Positions 13,346 through 27,500 of a DNA stretch of 64,000 nt are shown piece by piece. Made by a program: the position numbers and the translations under genes. Source of the stretch: Lingula anatina (taxonomy: Eukaryota; Brachiopoda; Lingulata; Lingulida; Lingulidae); the NCBI RefSeq assembly GCF_001039355.2, contig NW_019775746.1, positions 547,771-611,770 of the forward strand, in the 5' to 3' direction. The first letter of the stretch is position 1, and every line of letters starts with the position of its first letter. The notes beneath the pieces are model-generated. The model did not search any database. It worked only from the letters and a program-made list of their open reading frames with translations, and was not told the DNA's origin.

Positions 13346-16221
13346 CACACACATACGCACACTATGGTTGTTAATCAAGTCACGGCGCGCACGTTTTATT
13401 TGTTTGTTTGTTTTTTTGTCATGAGTGTGTTATGATACAGAAAGGTATGTCGAAGCAGGATCGCTATCATAAAGTGAAATAAACGTGATTGATATGTAAA
13501 TGCTAACGCTATAGACATTGAAAAGTAACCCTTTGAATTAAAAAAAGAACGCTATACATGGGTTAGCACAAGCCACGGCGTATGTTCAAGATGGGTTTGG
13601 CACTTCTGGATTAGGCTGATCACGTGTGCAACTACTTTTAAATGCAGTAACGAGGTACAAGTAGGCGACAAAACTTAATTCATTATTTGTGTAAGCAAAA
13701 ATTAAAATAGCAGCTCATTTTTTATATATTTCCCTATTTCGCAATCGACACAATCAAAGCTGGACAAGCAGTAATTACATGTGGGCCAAATGTGAAATAG
13801 ATTAGATTTGGATTGCGGTTTATTCAATCAAAGAAGTGTGAAATTTTAGTAACGAATGAGACTGCTCCAACAACTGGTGACAGATGTAGAGCCCCAGTTT
13901 GCTATGTACACCTAATTTATTCTAACCAATCAAAGTCACACGATTTACGAAGTAAATTTGTTGTGTTGTTGCTGTTGTTCTTTTTTACCAATCTCCGTAC
14001 TCTCTTGATTCGTGTAGGAAAGTCACTAAAACAAAAGGAGACGAGGGAAATAGTCCCCAGCCATCACACAGAGTGATCTGCACATCCCAATGGTATTTGT
14101 ACAGTTGTTTAACGTAATTGTGGCCTGGGGTAGGCTCCTCCTCTCGGCTGTCTTTTTACGCTAACTCCAACATGAAAAAAAAAATTTCCGATTGCTCGAT
14201 TATAATAATAGTAAGAACAAAACAAGTACGATAGTACATAGTGCCCCAATGCTGAACAGACAATACAACAGATATATTTCCGCTTTTTTTTACTGCCCAT
14301 AAAAATACTGGCGAAAAACAAATTTCAACCGAATTTAATACTGCGTTGTTTTTCACCTATGGTCATTTTGAATTTTTATTATTTTTTTATTCAACACATG
14401 GAAACATTAAGTTATTTACTTCGCTAGCGTAACAACCGTTTTTGTTTTGTAGACCTCAAAATACGAATTATTAACAACAAGAAAATGTGCAAATATCTAT
14501 AAAGATCCTAAACACTTTCAAATATATTACGTTAAAATCATAGCACAAATTGATTCCAAACTACTGTAAAATGGACAATTTATATTTTTTCTCAAAACAT
14601 ATAGATATGGCCATACTCAAGTCATTATCACTAATTACCCCGCCTTCATTTTGCATATACACGTTCTCTAGTAATTATCACAAGAATTTCTGAGTGTTAA
14701 ACTCATCATCATCATAATTACCATAACGATAACCCTGATTATAAAGTGTAAAAAGCAACATCAAAGGAGGAGAAATTTAGTGAGAACCAAATGTGATTTT
14801 GTAACACTATGAGAGTTCAGATGCAGTTCACTCTCACATAACTTTTTAGTAGTGTAGAGAGGCCTGGGGCGCCGGCCACACACACCCTCTCCACCCGACT
14901 TCATTAACAAAAAGTTCTATTTGCTAATTTATCTATTTAAATTTGTCCGCATTTATTAAAAAATTTCATCATTTTTCGTTTGTTTATTACTCTGAAGAAT
15001 GTATTGCTTCTCCATCTCTGCTTTCACTCTGTCAATTTTCCCCTTCGAAACCCATCCACCCATCCCAAGCTCTGTCTCATCCTTCTTTCTCTCCTTCACT
15101 TATTCGTTCACTCCTTCGTTCATTCAATCTAATGGTTTGGGTTGCGTCAACCAAAAATGTCGTAATTTGTGTCACCGTCCCATCAATTCCGGTGTAGACA
15201 CGAAGAACAGGGTCGATTAATCTCTGTCTGAGCGGCGGGGCCGGCACGCCTGTCAACAAAGGAGGCGGTCGATGTAATCAGAGGGCTTGTTCTTCTGCCC
15301 TCTAAGGCCATCTATCTCATAAAGTGGCAGAGGTGGTCTTCAAGTCTTCTTAGCAGAACAAAAATCAGAAGAGATGATTTTAAATAAATAGCTGACTTCT
15401 GTGCCTAGCACAAAGACTGATGCATATTCTCGCCAGTTCGTTTTCATCATGACTTTAAATGTCTGACGTGATGACCTCCCCCTCCCTATATGGAAGTGGT
15501 CTTGAAGAGTTTGCTTTACAACGAAAGTGATTAAAAAATCCCAAAAATTGCATACATCCAGCTTGCCATTTATTTTCTTAATTTGTCTTCAATCTGCAGG
15601 GAAAAAACTGGCGCCATTAACTTCGGTGTCGTGTATATTGCCATGGTGGTTTGTTTCCCCTTTCAAGCAGAAATATTTAGAACCCCCCCCCAATAACTGA
15701 CATAAAACATTCCCTCACATATCATGAAGGGATTATTATTATTATTAGCATTCAAACGTACAGATAATTATTTTTTACGTCTGAAGTGTCTTTAGTTCGC
15801 TGTCTAAGAAAAAAAAAGCTGCTGACATTCTCGGAAGAGCTGGGCCCTCGTGGGACCACAAAAACAAAGGAAGACGAGACTCTTCTCTTTAGCTTTCAGT
15901 TGAGGAGCAACCTCAAATACCAAGATGGTTCGTATGCATACGACCACCTAGCTAGTTCCCTTAGGTTTTTTTTAATAAAGGAGACAGTTATTTTAAAAAA
16001 CAGCATATACCTCGCGGCATTCTCCTATCACTTAAAAAGTTACCAAGACGGACCCCAAGTGAAGCAAATTCACAAGAGAATTTTCATGGGCAGGGAGTGT
16101 TTGGGATACAGTACCAGTCTGTTTTTCTCATTCATATATTTTTATATTATTGTAATCATTTATTGTGACTTTCGATAATGGGTCTAAGGATTGACTGCGT
16201 TAAGCTCCAAAAGTGATTTAC
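13346..16221. other. Gene-free stretch
   Basis: No supportable gene. It starts with a CA repeat at the gap edge and a short (TTTG)n near 13399. A complex island at 15185-15370 has paired words TCGATTAATC and TCGATGTAATC and an AACAAAGG SOX-type word; see findings. A 130-codon frame at 15786-16178 begins with a non-ATG codon and matches nothing I know. Confidence 0.4.
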
Positions 16222-16371
16222 CTCTTGAACTTGGAAAGAAGACATCTCGGATTTTACAAGGTCGTGGCAAAGTTTGAGTTGAGAGTTAACTTGAGAATTA
16301 GCTGACAGAATAAGTGGTGAGTTATCACTAATCATATCTAGACCTATTGCTCCAAGGTCACCACTGGCCAT
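16222..16371 (-). CDS. Candidate first coding exon, unidentified protein (speculative)
   Basis: On the minus strand an ATG in strong context (AAGATGG) at 16371 opens exactly 50 codons starting MASGDLGAIGLDMISDN. They end in FQVQE just before a donor-like GAG|GTAAAT. The peptide is mixed hydrophilic, with no membrane segment and no motif I can name. Both signals fit a real first coding exon of phase 0, but one start and one donor are weak evidence, and no partner exon was found at lower coordinates. Confidence 0.22.
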
Positions 16372-19300
16372 CTTCATTTCTCTTGACCGCTTGGCCGGGA
16401 TATTAAATTGATGTAAACTTCGGCGTTTATCCAACCCTTAAATCGACTTTCAACACGCAAGCAAATATGGTTACTAAAAACCACAACAAGTTTGAAAATC
16501 CCAACGCAGATTCGCATGATTAGACGTTTGTTATCTTTACATATTATTTTTGTGCGTAGGTTATTTTGATAGTTTTGTAGATAAAGGATCTTTTCTGTGT
16601 ACAAATGCACGCCCGAGCCTTTCAGTTTTTTAGATCTCTTTTTACATGTAGATAATAATTGATAATGTCACGAATGTCCCCTAGTTTTGCAGATATTCTA
16701 AGACTTCCGTTCACAAGTGGACTGATTCCTCCTACTGTCGACATATTTAAGTGCCGGTGTCAGCCATTTTGAGCTCAATAAAACATGGTGTTTTGCGTCA
16801 GTGAAAAAGTATCTGCCCATTTTACCAGATAATCTGGAAACATTTTTGTCCAAAAGATAGAAAATTATCATGTCAAAAAAATAATAATAATAACATACAC
16901 TCACTCCCTTTCTTAAGATTATTTTAAGAAATTCCACAAAAAAGGGGAAAGGATTGTTCTGAGTCAGCGAAATAAATGATGCCGATGTTGTACAACTAAT
17001 CAAATTTTTGTAACTTCTACAGACACGGTAATGGAAATGTTGGGGAGTAACGGAAATACCTCGGAAGCCGAGGGACCGAATAATAACACAACACTCTTTA
17101 AGTGTATCAAAACACACCCAGTCTTGCCAAGTTACGTGAAATGTCTGTGCATATGTTGACTTTATATTTGTGGAAGCGTGGTGCAATTTGAGCTTCGGGG
17201 TAATCCTCATGTTTCCCCGGTTGCTTAATTCCAGTGTTGCTTTATCCATATGATATTAATTGTGATTCCGATTTTTATTTCTTTTTTTTTTCGCTCAATT
17301 TATGAAATATGACAATGCCCATTTACTAGTGATTTATGTTTATTGCATCCGAATATTTTATTTATTATTTTCCCCACATCAGGACTAAACGCGTTGTTAT
17401 TATGCGAAACACTCGAGTATATATAATATAATGACATTTTCAAATTACTTTCTGTAGACAAAATATTGTTTGCTAGCGATCATCGTGAAAACTGAAAGGG
17501 ATTTGTCATACAGTAGGCCTACCTGTCTGGATGATAAATTCCTGTCAAATAGTCAAATTGCGATGTACATCATTTCTGGCTTCTGCGTTGTGTATTTATT
17601 TTATTATCATTTCTTATTCGTAGACCAAATCATCGAAAATTTGACGTTGAGTTTCATCTGACATTGGTCGTAATACTCGGGTGCACTGCATAAACATGGC
17701 CATGCACAGAGTGAACAAGAAACTGGAGGGACCGAAGCCACAGCAACTTAAAAATTTCTGAAATGTCATTTACGGGCATTCTGCAAAATCGTCTGTATGA
17801 ATTCCCTTTGTTTTAGGGTGAAATATCATGCATCATAACAGTATTGACAATCCTATAAAATTACTAGAATTCTACCTGTTTTAGACTAATGACTTTCTTT
17901 CACTTTAAGAGGGTGCAAAATTTTTCAAAGAGTGAAAAATAAAAAAAAAGTTGGACAATTGATCCGCTAATTTTGAGCACCACATGCATGGTTCGAGGCC
18001 TTGAAAACCGTTGTTACGATTTTTTTTTACTGGATTCAAGGTATAACATAACAGCGTACCACTTACTAGCAGACATATACTGCATCCATCTCTCTATAGA
18101 ACTGTAAACAAAAAGTTATAAAATATTGTTCGCAACTGGCCTTATTAACAAAACAATACCTTCATACAGTGTGCATTATATTAGTCATTTTTTTGTATCG
18201 TGCAAATTTCAGCTTTTCAGATTACTCTTATAACATGTACGCTATATAAAACTGTCTTTGCATATTTTCATATGTTCTTAAATTTCTTTTAGTTGACAAC
18301 GTTGTGAATACACATAGAAGGGATTCCAGAAAAACGGGATAGATAATTTTCTACAGTCGCCACATTCATGCTCACAAATTTTCCAACAAAATAAATTAAG
18401 AAACAGTTCGATATTGCTCACTAAGCTGCAAAGGTCCCTCTAGATTTAAACAGGCATTATTATTTCACAAAGTTATACTTACACTACATACGAATTTTAC
18501 AAATTTCAAGCTGGCAATATTTTGCTGCAGAAGGCAGTTTTCCAGGGTTCAGCCAGTATCAAATATCACACAAATTGGCGAATTTTTAACAAATATTATT
18601 TTTCCTTTAAATCATCGTAATATCCCTCTGTTGCACTAGAATGAACCCGTAGCATTGGATAGACCGCGACGATACGGGTGCTGAGATCACACCTTGATTT
18701 GAGCTTCTCTTGTTTACTTTCTGATTTAATCTCAATCCTTTCTTGAATTCGAACGTCTCAACTATCACCTCGATCTCGTGACTTTGAGTGCACTTGGTGT
18801 TGATACTACAGTTAGTGTTTGTATTAATTTAGGATTGAATTTATCCTGCCAAGCGCTTGCTAATTTAGTTCAATTAACACTGGTCAATCGGTATGTCACC
18901 GCAGACGACCCTTGCTTGGGTACAGAGCGCTCCAAATTTTTCAAACGACTGATAAAATTTGCACGTCTTTTATTTCAATTTGGATGTAACTTCATATATC
19001 ATATAAAAATAAATTTAAAGAGTTTTTGTACCAGGATGGATTCGTTTCACTTTAACTTGTGCATCATCCAAGACGATCCTCGTTTCAAATAAACCGGGGT
19101 CGCCATTTTGTAAATATCGTAGAATTTACGTTCAGTTATCTGGTTATATATGTACGCATGTTACCTTTTCTATTAATCAAATTTCAAATTTGTCCAGATG
19201 ATATAAGGTTGAAGCTTTCTTGTTCATCTATAATTCATCGCTATTTGTTAAAATTCGCGGTTCACTTTGTCTTCCCATGATATTTTGACATTTTTCATTT

Positions 19301-22300
19301 AGCTGTGGCCATTTATCTCTTTCGAATCCAGCTTTAATGTATACATTGTTTTAATTTTATGTGATGTACAGTACGTTCAATTTTGGATAGGTTGCGGGGG
19401 GCAATAAGTTTAGGAAACAAAAACAACATAGAATTTCGATTCTATATAGTTAATTCATTTGTGTATTCATTTTGACACTAAACTGTAAATATATTTTCTA
19501 TCGGTGCTTGATAACGTTGAATGAAAGTGTTAAGGCTTTGTTGGATTTCTTTTATGATTTAGGTGTAAATTAGTTGATATTTGTGTCATTACGATGCATG
19601 GTAGGCTGCCTAACACGGAATAAACTGATCAGTCCGCAATTGATATCGAGCTTCAGTGATATTAATCTCCTGTGGATTTGTTCAATTCTTGTCAAATAAT
19701 ATTTTATAGGATTTTGTAGAATGTTCCACGTCTCTTAATTCCTTTCAGCTCAATACTGACAAGGGACTTTCTGACATCTAACAGTAACTGTACAATTTTA
19801 AGTCAGGCATTACAGGAGAGAGAGAGAGAGAGAGAGATTATCACAAACTTATCCTACAATCTAAAACAACAAATGCATTGATCTTCAGGCCTCTTTTCTT
19901 TTTATTCAGAAGGGCGGAAAACGCTATCGAGGATCATTTACCTTGAATTTAAGTCCGAAAAACATAATTACAATGCAGGTAAGGCAGATGTTGCTGGGGT
20001 AGTCATTTCTTTTTTTTATTACCAGTGATAAGTGGGCGTTACTTCTTCCAGTAAAGTGCCATAGTCAACATCGATATCGACATTTTTTATGAATTTAAAA
20101 AATAGTTTATTAAATGAAAACATTAAAGAATGAATTTACCAAAAACAGGACAAGTTTTTCATCTTTAATTTTAATCTGCGACATTATATCCTGAAAATTG
20201 GAATGTTCAATCTTTTAAAGTATATTGGTTATTTTGCTTTCATATTTGTTTTCGATTATATTTGGAGATGAGGTATTTTGTTGTCATATTTTCTGAATAG
20301 AGCGCGATTTCTGTTATTAATTAATTGATTCATTTATAAATTCACCTATCTAAGATGAATATATTGCTAAAAACGATAATCGTTAAAAATATTAAAAGTG
20401 TGAAAAAAATAAGGCAGATTCTTTCAAAAAAAAAAAAAAATGCAAAAGCATCTGGGTCTCTGCCCCGAGATACGAAAGGTTAAAGCCAGATTGCCAAATG
20501 CAACAAACTCCTCCCAAATAATTCTTAGTGTTATTTAATCAATTTTAAAATAATCTATTTGGTAAAATATATTTTATTCCTACCTCAAATATTTAGAGAT
20601 AATTTTTTTTCTGAAACCAAAAGTAAAGTTTTATAAATTTAGGGTCTGTCCAAGGGTAACTTTTATCTGGTCGCTCCCTAAAGACTAAAAAGTAGAATAA
20701 TATTTCTATCGCGGCTATACTAGCAGTGGTGACGCCGAAATCTGTACTGTTGGCTGAACGCTGAGTAGCACTAAATGAAAGCTGAGCATTTCGAGGCAAG
20801 CGTAAGGAGCGCACACGCTGCGGGAGGTGATATCTACAACGCATCAACAACCTGGATGCGCCACTGGGTCGTCATTAGCCGTCACGCTCCAAAGGCCAGT
20901 CTTTAAATCAGAAACAATCATAATCTAGGGAGAAATGTAGCAATTTTTCAATTTCTATAATGGTCTGATGACGGCTTGGTGTGTGGCACTTAATTTAGTA
21001 AAAGCTGTCATTTTCTCTTCGGGTCGGTCGTATAACGAAAATTCGATTTTTTTTGTTCTTTTTATTTGCATTTTAGCCCTTGCTCTCCGTTTGTTTGTTT
21101 TCTGCTTTAACAAGAGAAGCATATGAGAAGGCGTATCTTGTTCCCCCCTAATGTGCCTTCGCTAACCAATCAGCGATTAGCTTCAGATTTGCGTCATCGA
21201 GTGATTTCTCTGCTGTGGTAGATCAGTCAGAGCAGACTTGCTTTATCGCTGGTTTTCATTAATATACTGCTGCTTCAAACAAACGTTAGATAACTATCGG
21301 TTTTCGTTACGAATCGTAGTCTGTGACCTTTTTAATTATATCAGTTCGTGTGATGTCGTTTGCAAAATTAATGCTTGTTATAACACAATAATCACGGAAA
21401 ATGAGAGAGGCAAGTTTTTTAAGAAGAGAAAGGGTAAATGTTCAATGCTAACAAGGCAAAAAAACTTATAATTATAAATTTCTTTGTCGTGCATCAGTGA
21501 AATAAAACACAAATCAAAACACCTTTTCGAAAAAATCAACTAAATTTAAAAAAATTGAATATGGATATATAAAACTGCGAGCGTATTTCCGTGGGATGAG
21601 GAGATTGAGAAAGTATCTCTTGAGTAAAAGGTTATCTACATAAAAACAAAAGTGTTGTCTTATTTATCGAAAATCCGCCAATTCGACAAAAGAGGTCTCA
21701 AAAATATCGTATTTAAATGCAAGCGTGCTATAAAAAGTTGCAATACCGGGTCCAGCATGTCTCTGTGAAATTTATCGTTTGGAAGTACATGCAGAAATGA
21801 AAAGAAAACGTTGCAATGTGTGTCAAGTAGAATAAAGTAATGGCAAAGATCGCACTGATGAGACCTGGCGATACCAGATTCAATGATGATACCCTGTTGC
21901 GTTAGAATGCTGTAGGATGCTGCATTAGAGCACCAGAAAGTGTCGTTAGTACAGGATTAATGTGAGACGACTTACTAAATTAACATGATTCATTAACAAC
22001 ATTTATAATGTGGACAAAATACGGACTGATGCGCCGTCGCTCATTTGAACAATACCCTACATGAGAAAATTCGACGCAGTCATAAACTTCGCCAAAATGC
22101 CATGTATCATGTTAGTAAGGGCGGAGAAGACCCACACTACATAGGGCACAGTGGTGTAGAACACGGGAATAGTATGTCCCCTAAACTCGGCATTGTAACT
22201 TAATTAAAGAGTAAGGCAATAATCGCTAGAGATTTTATCGAGAAAATCTAAGATAACCTTCAAAGATGCGGTCTTAATGAGGTCCGACTCAGACGGTCTG

Positions 22301-24444
22301 GCGCCAGAGATTAAATGTATTTCCTTCGCGCGTCCTTAACAGGTAGATGAAAGGCTGTGACGAGGATAAAGGGGGTTGACATAGCCCTCATTAAGGTAAT
22401 TTGTACATTACATGACGGTTAGGACAAACTGTTGCTGATAAAAGAGGCACGATTTCAGACGCGGTAGCCATCAAAATAAGAATTACCTGCACATAATGCA
22501 AACTTGTGCATGATCATGACACAGTCTTAAAAAGTACGCATTTTAATATCCTCAAGAAAAAATTATGATAAAAGCAATCGATGTTTCAAGGATATTACGT
22601 ATGGAATGCATGCATGTTAAAAGAAAGGGTCGCCACCATATACTATATTTGTAATCTCTAGTCAAGTGACCTTAGATGCACTATGTTGGTTTTCACCAGT
22701 TCTTTCCGATTTGTCGACCTTCCGCATTTTGTTGTATTTGTTGTTTTGTTATATGTCTTCTCTCTCTCTCTTTCTCTCCGTCATTGCCGTCTCTATTTGT
22801 TGTATTTCGATTTTTGATCCTTTGTTATTTATTTCATCTTCATGAATATCACTTATCGCCTTCGAAATCACTCGACACATCCGTCTCAGACGGGAATAAG
22901 CTTTTGTACATTGTTATTTCATCACATTTTAGACTAAAAAAAATGCTTATCCAACTTTTTATTAGTGTTACCATCAATCAACGAAAACTTTGAGTTATCC
23001 TTGTCAAGACGACGTGCACAAAACTAACAAAATAAGTTATCACGTGACATGATTGTACACTGTGCGCTGTAGTTGTTCAAATTTCACGCCCGCAGTCCAA
23101 TTTTCAGTGATTGTTTTGGATTCCACGCCCACCGGGCTAATATTGAACGTGTTTACTATGTTTGACGTTAACGTCTTACTGGTTCTCAGTCCTTCTCTCA
23201 GACCGAATACTTTATTTTTCACCAACTAAAACATACAGGACCGCATTTTTTTCACTCTCAGCAATAAAAATATTAAATAATAGAAACGTACATCTTGTTC
23301 AGATTTGCTCTGTTAAATACGTATTATAGAAAACACACACACACAAACACAAACACACACAAAATAATAATAATAATAAAACACAGAAGGCTAGAGAATG
23401 CACTTGCTTTCTACAGCCTACGGTCAGTTTTAGCATTTCTGATTTTTAAACTACATATAATGATCAAAACTTGTTATAATAGTCTATCCACATTGTCTTT
23501 AACCTACGAAAGAAAGCTGCACCATCTACTAAAAATGCTTGATAAATAAAATCACGCTCACTTTACCCTCAAAGACTTCTTGTTATTTTACACCTAATTG
23601 TAATAAAACACTTTTGATAGCGTGTATTCTATCCAAAACTTGCTTTCACAGCCGCTGAATAAGTCACCGACTGTAGGGCACGACACAAAAACCACTGCAA
23701 TTTCACCTACCTGACTACGGCCGAGATGGACGTGACGGTCCGTCATCATTTCGAATTACTCGGCGTTCCAGAATTTTTCTCTGTAACACAAATGGAGAAT
23801 AGTCGAATTCAGCAGTAAATTAATTTCAGCTTGCCATGCCACTTAATTCTTCAAATCAGTTCAAGCTATGATCAATATATCGTACACTGCGCAGAGCTAA
23901 ACGAGACCTCAATTATACACGTGAGCTACAAGCTAGTGGGAGTGGCTTCTCATATCATGGGTGTCAAAGGGACGCATTTGATGTTCTATGCGTTGTTTTA
24001 TTATATGGTATTGTAATTACAAGCCGTGTAAAATGTACAGTTACAAGACGGGCGCCGGGTGGTAATAAAAACCGTTTATAGCAAAGATCATGTTGAAACC
24101 TCACGAAGATGCTGGTTGGGACTAAGGCTTACTGATAGGACGTGGTAAAGGACACTACAGCCATATTGGTGTTTTGGCAACGTTAGCCTATATTCTGTAA
24201 TGATTTTTAAAGAACAATAACAGATCTATGAGACGAATTAAAATATACTTGTCTATCAAAAGAGCTAGACAGCTGCTTTTTCTTCATAATGATATTAGCG
24301 AGGGTATATTTAATTAGGCATGTATTATGAAAAATATCAGCATCTTTATTTACAATGAGCGGGCTGAGTGCGTTTCTAGGCAACTTAAATGAAAAGAAGA
24401 AAAATCCTTGTTACCTTGAATTTTTTTATGAAATTCATATTTAA

Positions 24445-24446
<2 letters not shown>
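16372..24446. other. Gene-free stretch
   Basis: About 8 kb of mostly AT-rich sequence without a recognisable gene. A 183-codon minus-strand frame (16698-17249) is the longest and looks random: it is rich in Phe, Tyr and Ile runs and has no motif. A GA microsatellite is near 19816-19838 and a 14-A run near 20426. A complex island at 22255-22480 carries an inverted pair of CTTAATGAGG words; see findings. A CA tract and (AAT)n are near 23333-23380. Confidence 0.4.

Positions 24447-24499
<53 letters not shown>
24447..24499. repeat. (TTA)n microsatellite
   Basis: An uninterrupted TTA trinucleotide array of about 17 units; it yields a poly-Ile artefact on the minus strand. Confidence 0.97.
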
Positions 24500-24500
<1 letters not shown>

Positions 24501-27500
24501 CAGAACTCCCTTCAGGGTTTACCTTTAAGAGAGAAGGATGAAATTTTGTGCGCCGGGAAAGTTTAGAATGCAATACAAAAGCGACAGTACTTCTTTCTGA
24601 ACCCACTCCTCCAAATCCTGTGGAATCTCACTTGGTTTTTATCTAAGTCACGATATCATGGGCTATTACTATTGCATGGATTGCCTAAGGTGTCTTTAGT
24701 CTTTTTAAATACAAAACCTCTTCATCTTCTACTGCTGTGAACAGTAATTGGCGTTCAACATTTTATTTTGGAGATTCAAGACGGAAATGCTTTTCATCTT
24801 CAACTGATGTGGACATTTTCAGCCTTCTAGGGGCCTTCAGCGTACCAGTCCTTTCTCTTTCTACTTGTAAATTGTGGTCTCTCATTTTAGAAATTGGTCT
24901 TTTGTTCATAATGCAAAACCGTCTTAAAGGTAATTTTGGTTCATGGAATATCTGCTGGATTAAACTTTAATGTTTTCATTTAAATTGTCTATGTTCAAGG
25001 TCTTGTTGTATCTTTTTAAAATATAATGAAGTCATTATCTCTGATAAAACTTACACAATTACGCGAAGTGAAAATGCAAAAGAAAATGCATTTATCTGTT
25101 CATTTGGTGACAGATTTGCAATTTAAGGATATCTAGCATTTAGCATTAGAAAATTGTCGATGGCGTTTATAAACCTCTTTTATCCACTAATACCGTGAAC
25201 GCTAGATCTCATGTTTCATTTTTGTTACAACTAGTGCAAAAATATTGTTTTAAACTTAACGTAACTGATTCGAAGTCAAAGTTTGTCAATTATTAAAAAA
25301 ATTGTTACGCAAATGTCTTCTAGCCCTGTAACTTGTACACAAATTGATTTACCATTATTTTTTAAAGAATATTAATAATCAGATTTCACTTACAATTTTA
25401 AATGTTCGTTTCCAAGATAAAATACTCTTATTGGAAATTCGATATGTGTCATACAAAGAAAATTTTATTTACATCATAACAGCAATATTTGAAATCATGT
25501 TACCTTATGTAGGTCGATCAAGTACAATTATTTTGTAGAGGCTCACTCTAGGACCATCTCATCTTTGTGGTTTAGATCCATTGCGTGTAAGGAAAATCAA
25601 AACAGACTGTTTTATCCAGTAATTACACTACGGGCATCCGTTAACAGGATAGTGAATAATGGATGGACATGTAAGTCATTAAAAACCAACAATTGGAAAA
25701 TTATACCACTATCAATAGCTTTGAAGAGTTGAGCTTATTTCAGATGGCGGTCTACCAGCATTCAGAGTGCGTTTTCTGGAGGATTCCTTTCTTCCGTGAA
25801 CCTCTTAATAACAACGATTAAAATCTGATTTGTAAAGCATAGAATTTGATGCTACTGTAGGTAATTATTGTGAGATTTTTTCCTAACTTGAATTCAGCAT
25901 CAGGTGTCAGTTAAACGAAGCACCTATTTCATCCACTTACAAAAGAAAATTAACAAACTAACTAAATAAATATAAAAATGCATTGTAATTTCATCTTCAT
26001 AACACTCATTCTTATTTTCTAACTTTTTAAATGAATATCCAACTGTCAAGTCTGATTTTAATGTACGTTTTGGCAAGAGCTTTTTCAGACCGATTTTGAA
26101 TTTAATTAAGCCCTGATTTAATTCCAGTGCTAGTCCTACAGTACAAATGTAGTGCTCAGATTTAGACAGCTTTAAATATAACTTTAACCGTAGGTGTGAA
26201 CGTGGATCGATCAGAGATGCTGGCAGTATATTAAAACAATTGGAATAGCCTACTAAACACCTCTCATTTTCCTTATTGAAATGTATGATAAATCATAAGT
26301 CAATTGTCCTCAGCCCAAGGCAACGCTTTCAATTGTGGGTTTCCCTTCAATGCGTAACCCTATTATATAAAACGGCTGCTCCACGATTCAGGGACAGCTA
26401 GCTTCCTATGGGAGAACCCGGGTCATCCATCAAACCCAAGCTATCCCCATGGCTGCGTCCTAACTGCATTTCTAGCCTATCAGTTCTCTCTTCTGATGAC
26501 ATCCATTTTTATCGGGTATCAGATGACTCTGCCGCATTAAAAATGACGTTGAAGTAAAAAGTAGGGGATGATTCCAAATCGAAGTCTATTGTGACGTCAT
26601 GCAGTCATCCTTATTGTAATCAAGTCAGGTTTTATTATTCCGCAAAATGGTTAATTTGGTGTCTGTATTTTGACGAACTTTTGTATCGGAACATTTACAT
26701 GGGCAATGCATTTTATTTCCAGTCACATTCTTGTTATACATACCCGCAGCTTAAATTACCGCGATCCGAATCTATTCACAACAAAGAGGAAATTTGACTG
26801 CATTACCTCATACGTCTACTTGTCGTGTTTTCGCCATATTTCGGTTGAAAGATGGACACAGACACTTTGTATCTATGTATTTCTTTATTTGAAAGTCGTT
26901 TAGTATGACGACCAAGTCATCAAATATGTCCTTGCACAAAGTGATTCACAATATTTGTGAGAGCTCCAGTAGTTCGAGGTTTTTGCGGTTTGGTCTTTTA
27001 AAGATCATTCATAGATGGGCTTTTGAATCATAGCAAATTATTCGCGGGAACTTGTTTCGCACATGTCAAAATAGCAGATAGAGCACTGACACGCCCCCCC
27101 CCCCCACACACACACACACAGGTATTACGTAACCAAGGCCTGCTGGGAATGTTTAACGGGGAAGAAATGTTGCAGTCATTGTCACTGTACAAGGTACATG
27201 TAGGCCTACAGTTCCGAGCAGAACACTCTGTTACAAAATTATTACAAAATGTAGAATAGAAAGACATAATTGAGTTAACGCTGGGTGAAAGTTTTAAAAA
27301 TTTCACTTCAAATACAATGTGTTTAGAACATAGGAAATAAAAAATGTCTCATGCAGTATGTTGTGGGAATTTATACAAATATTTTTCAATTTTTATCCTC
27401 AATCTTTAATTTAAAGTTCTTTAATTTATAAGTCCACAATGGTATTAATAATTTCAAGTTTGGAGAAATTTAATGTAGAAGAAAACATTTCTTTGAAATG

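Noticed and set aside
12645-13435. Long open frames crossing 12941-13345
   Set aside because: They consist mostly of translated N from the assembly gap; the real flanks are low-complexity or random.
15786-16178. 130-codon plus-strand frame
   Set aside because: It starts with a non-ATG codon and shows no motif; most likely chance.
16698-17249. 183-codon minus-strand frame, longest in the gene-free part
   Set aside because: No domain, rich in Phe/Tyr/Ile runs from AT-rich DNA, no splice or promoter support and no recognised similarity.
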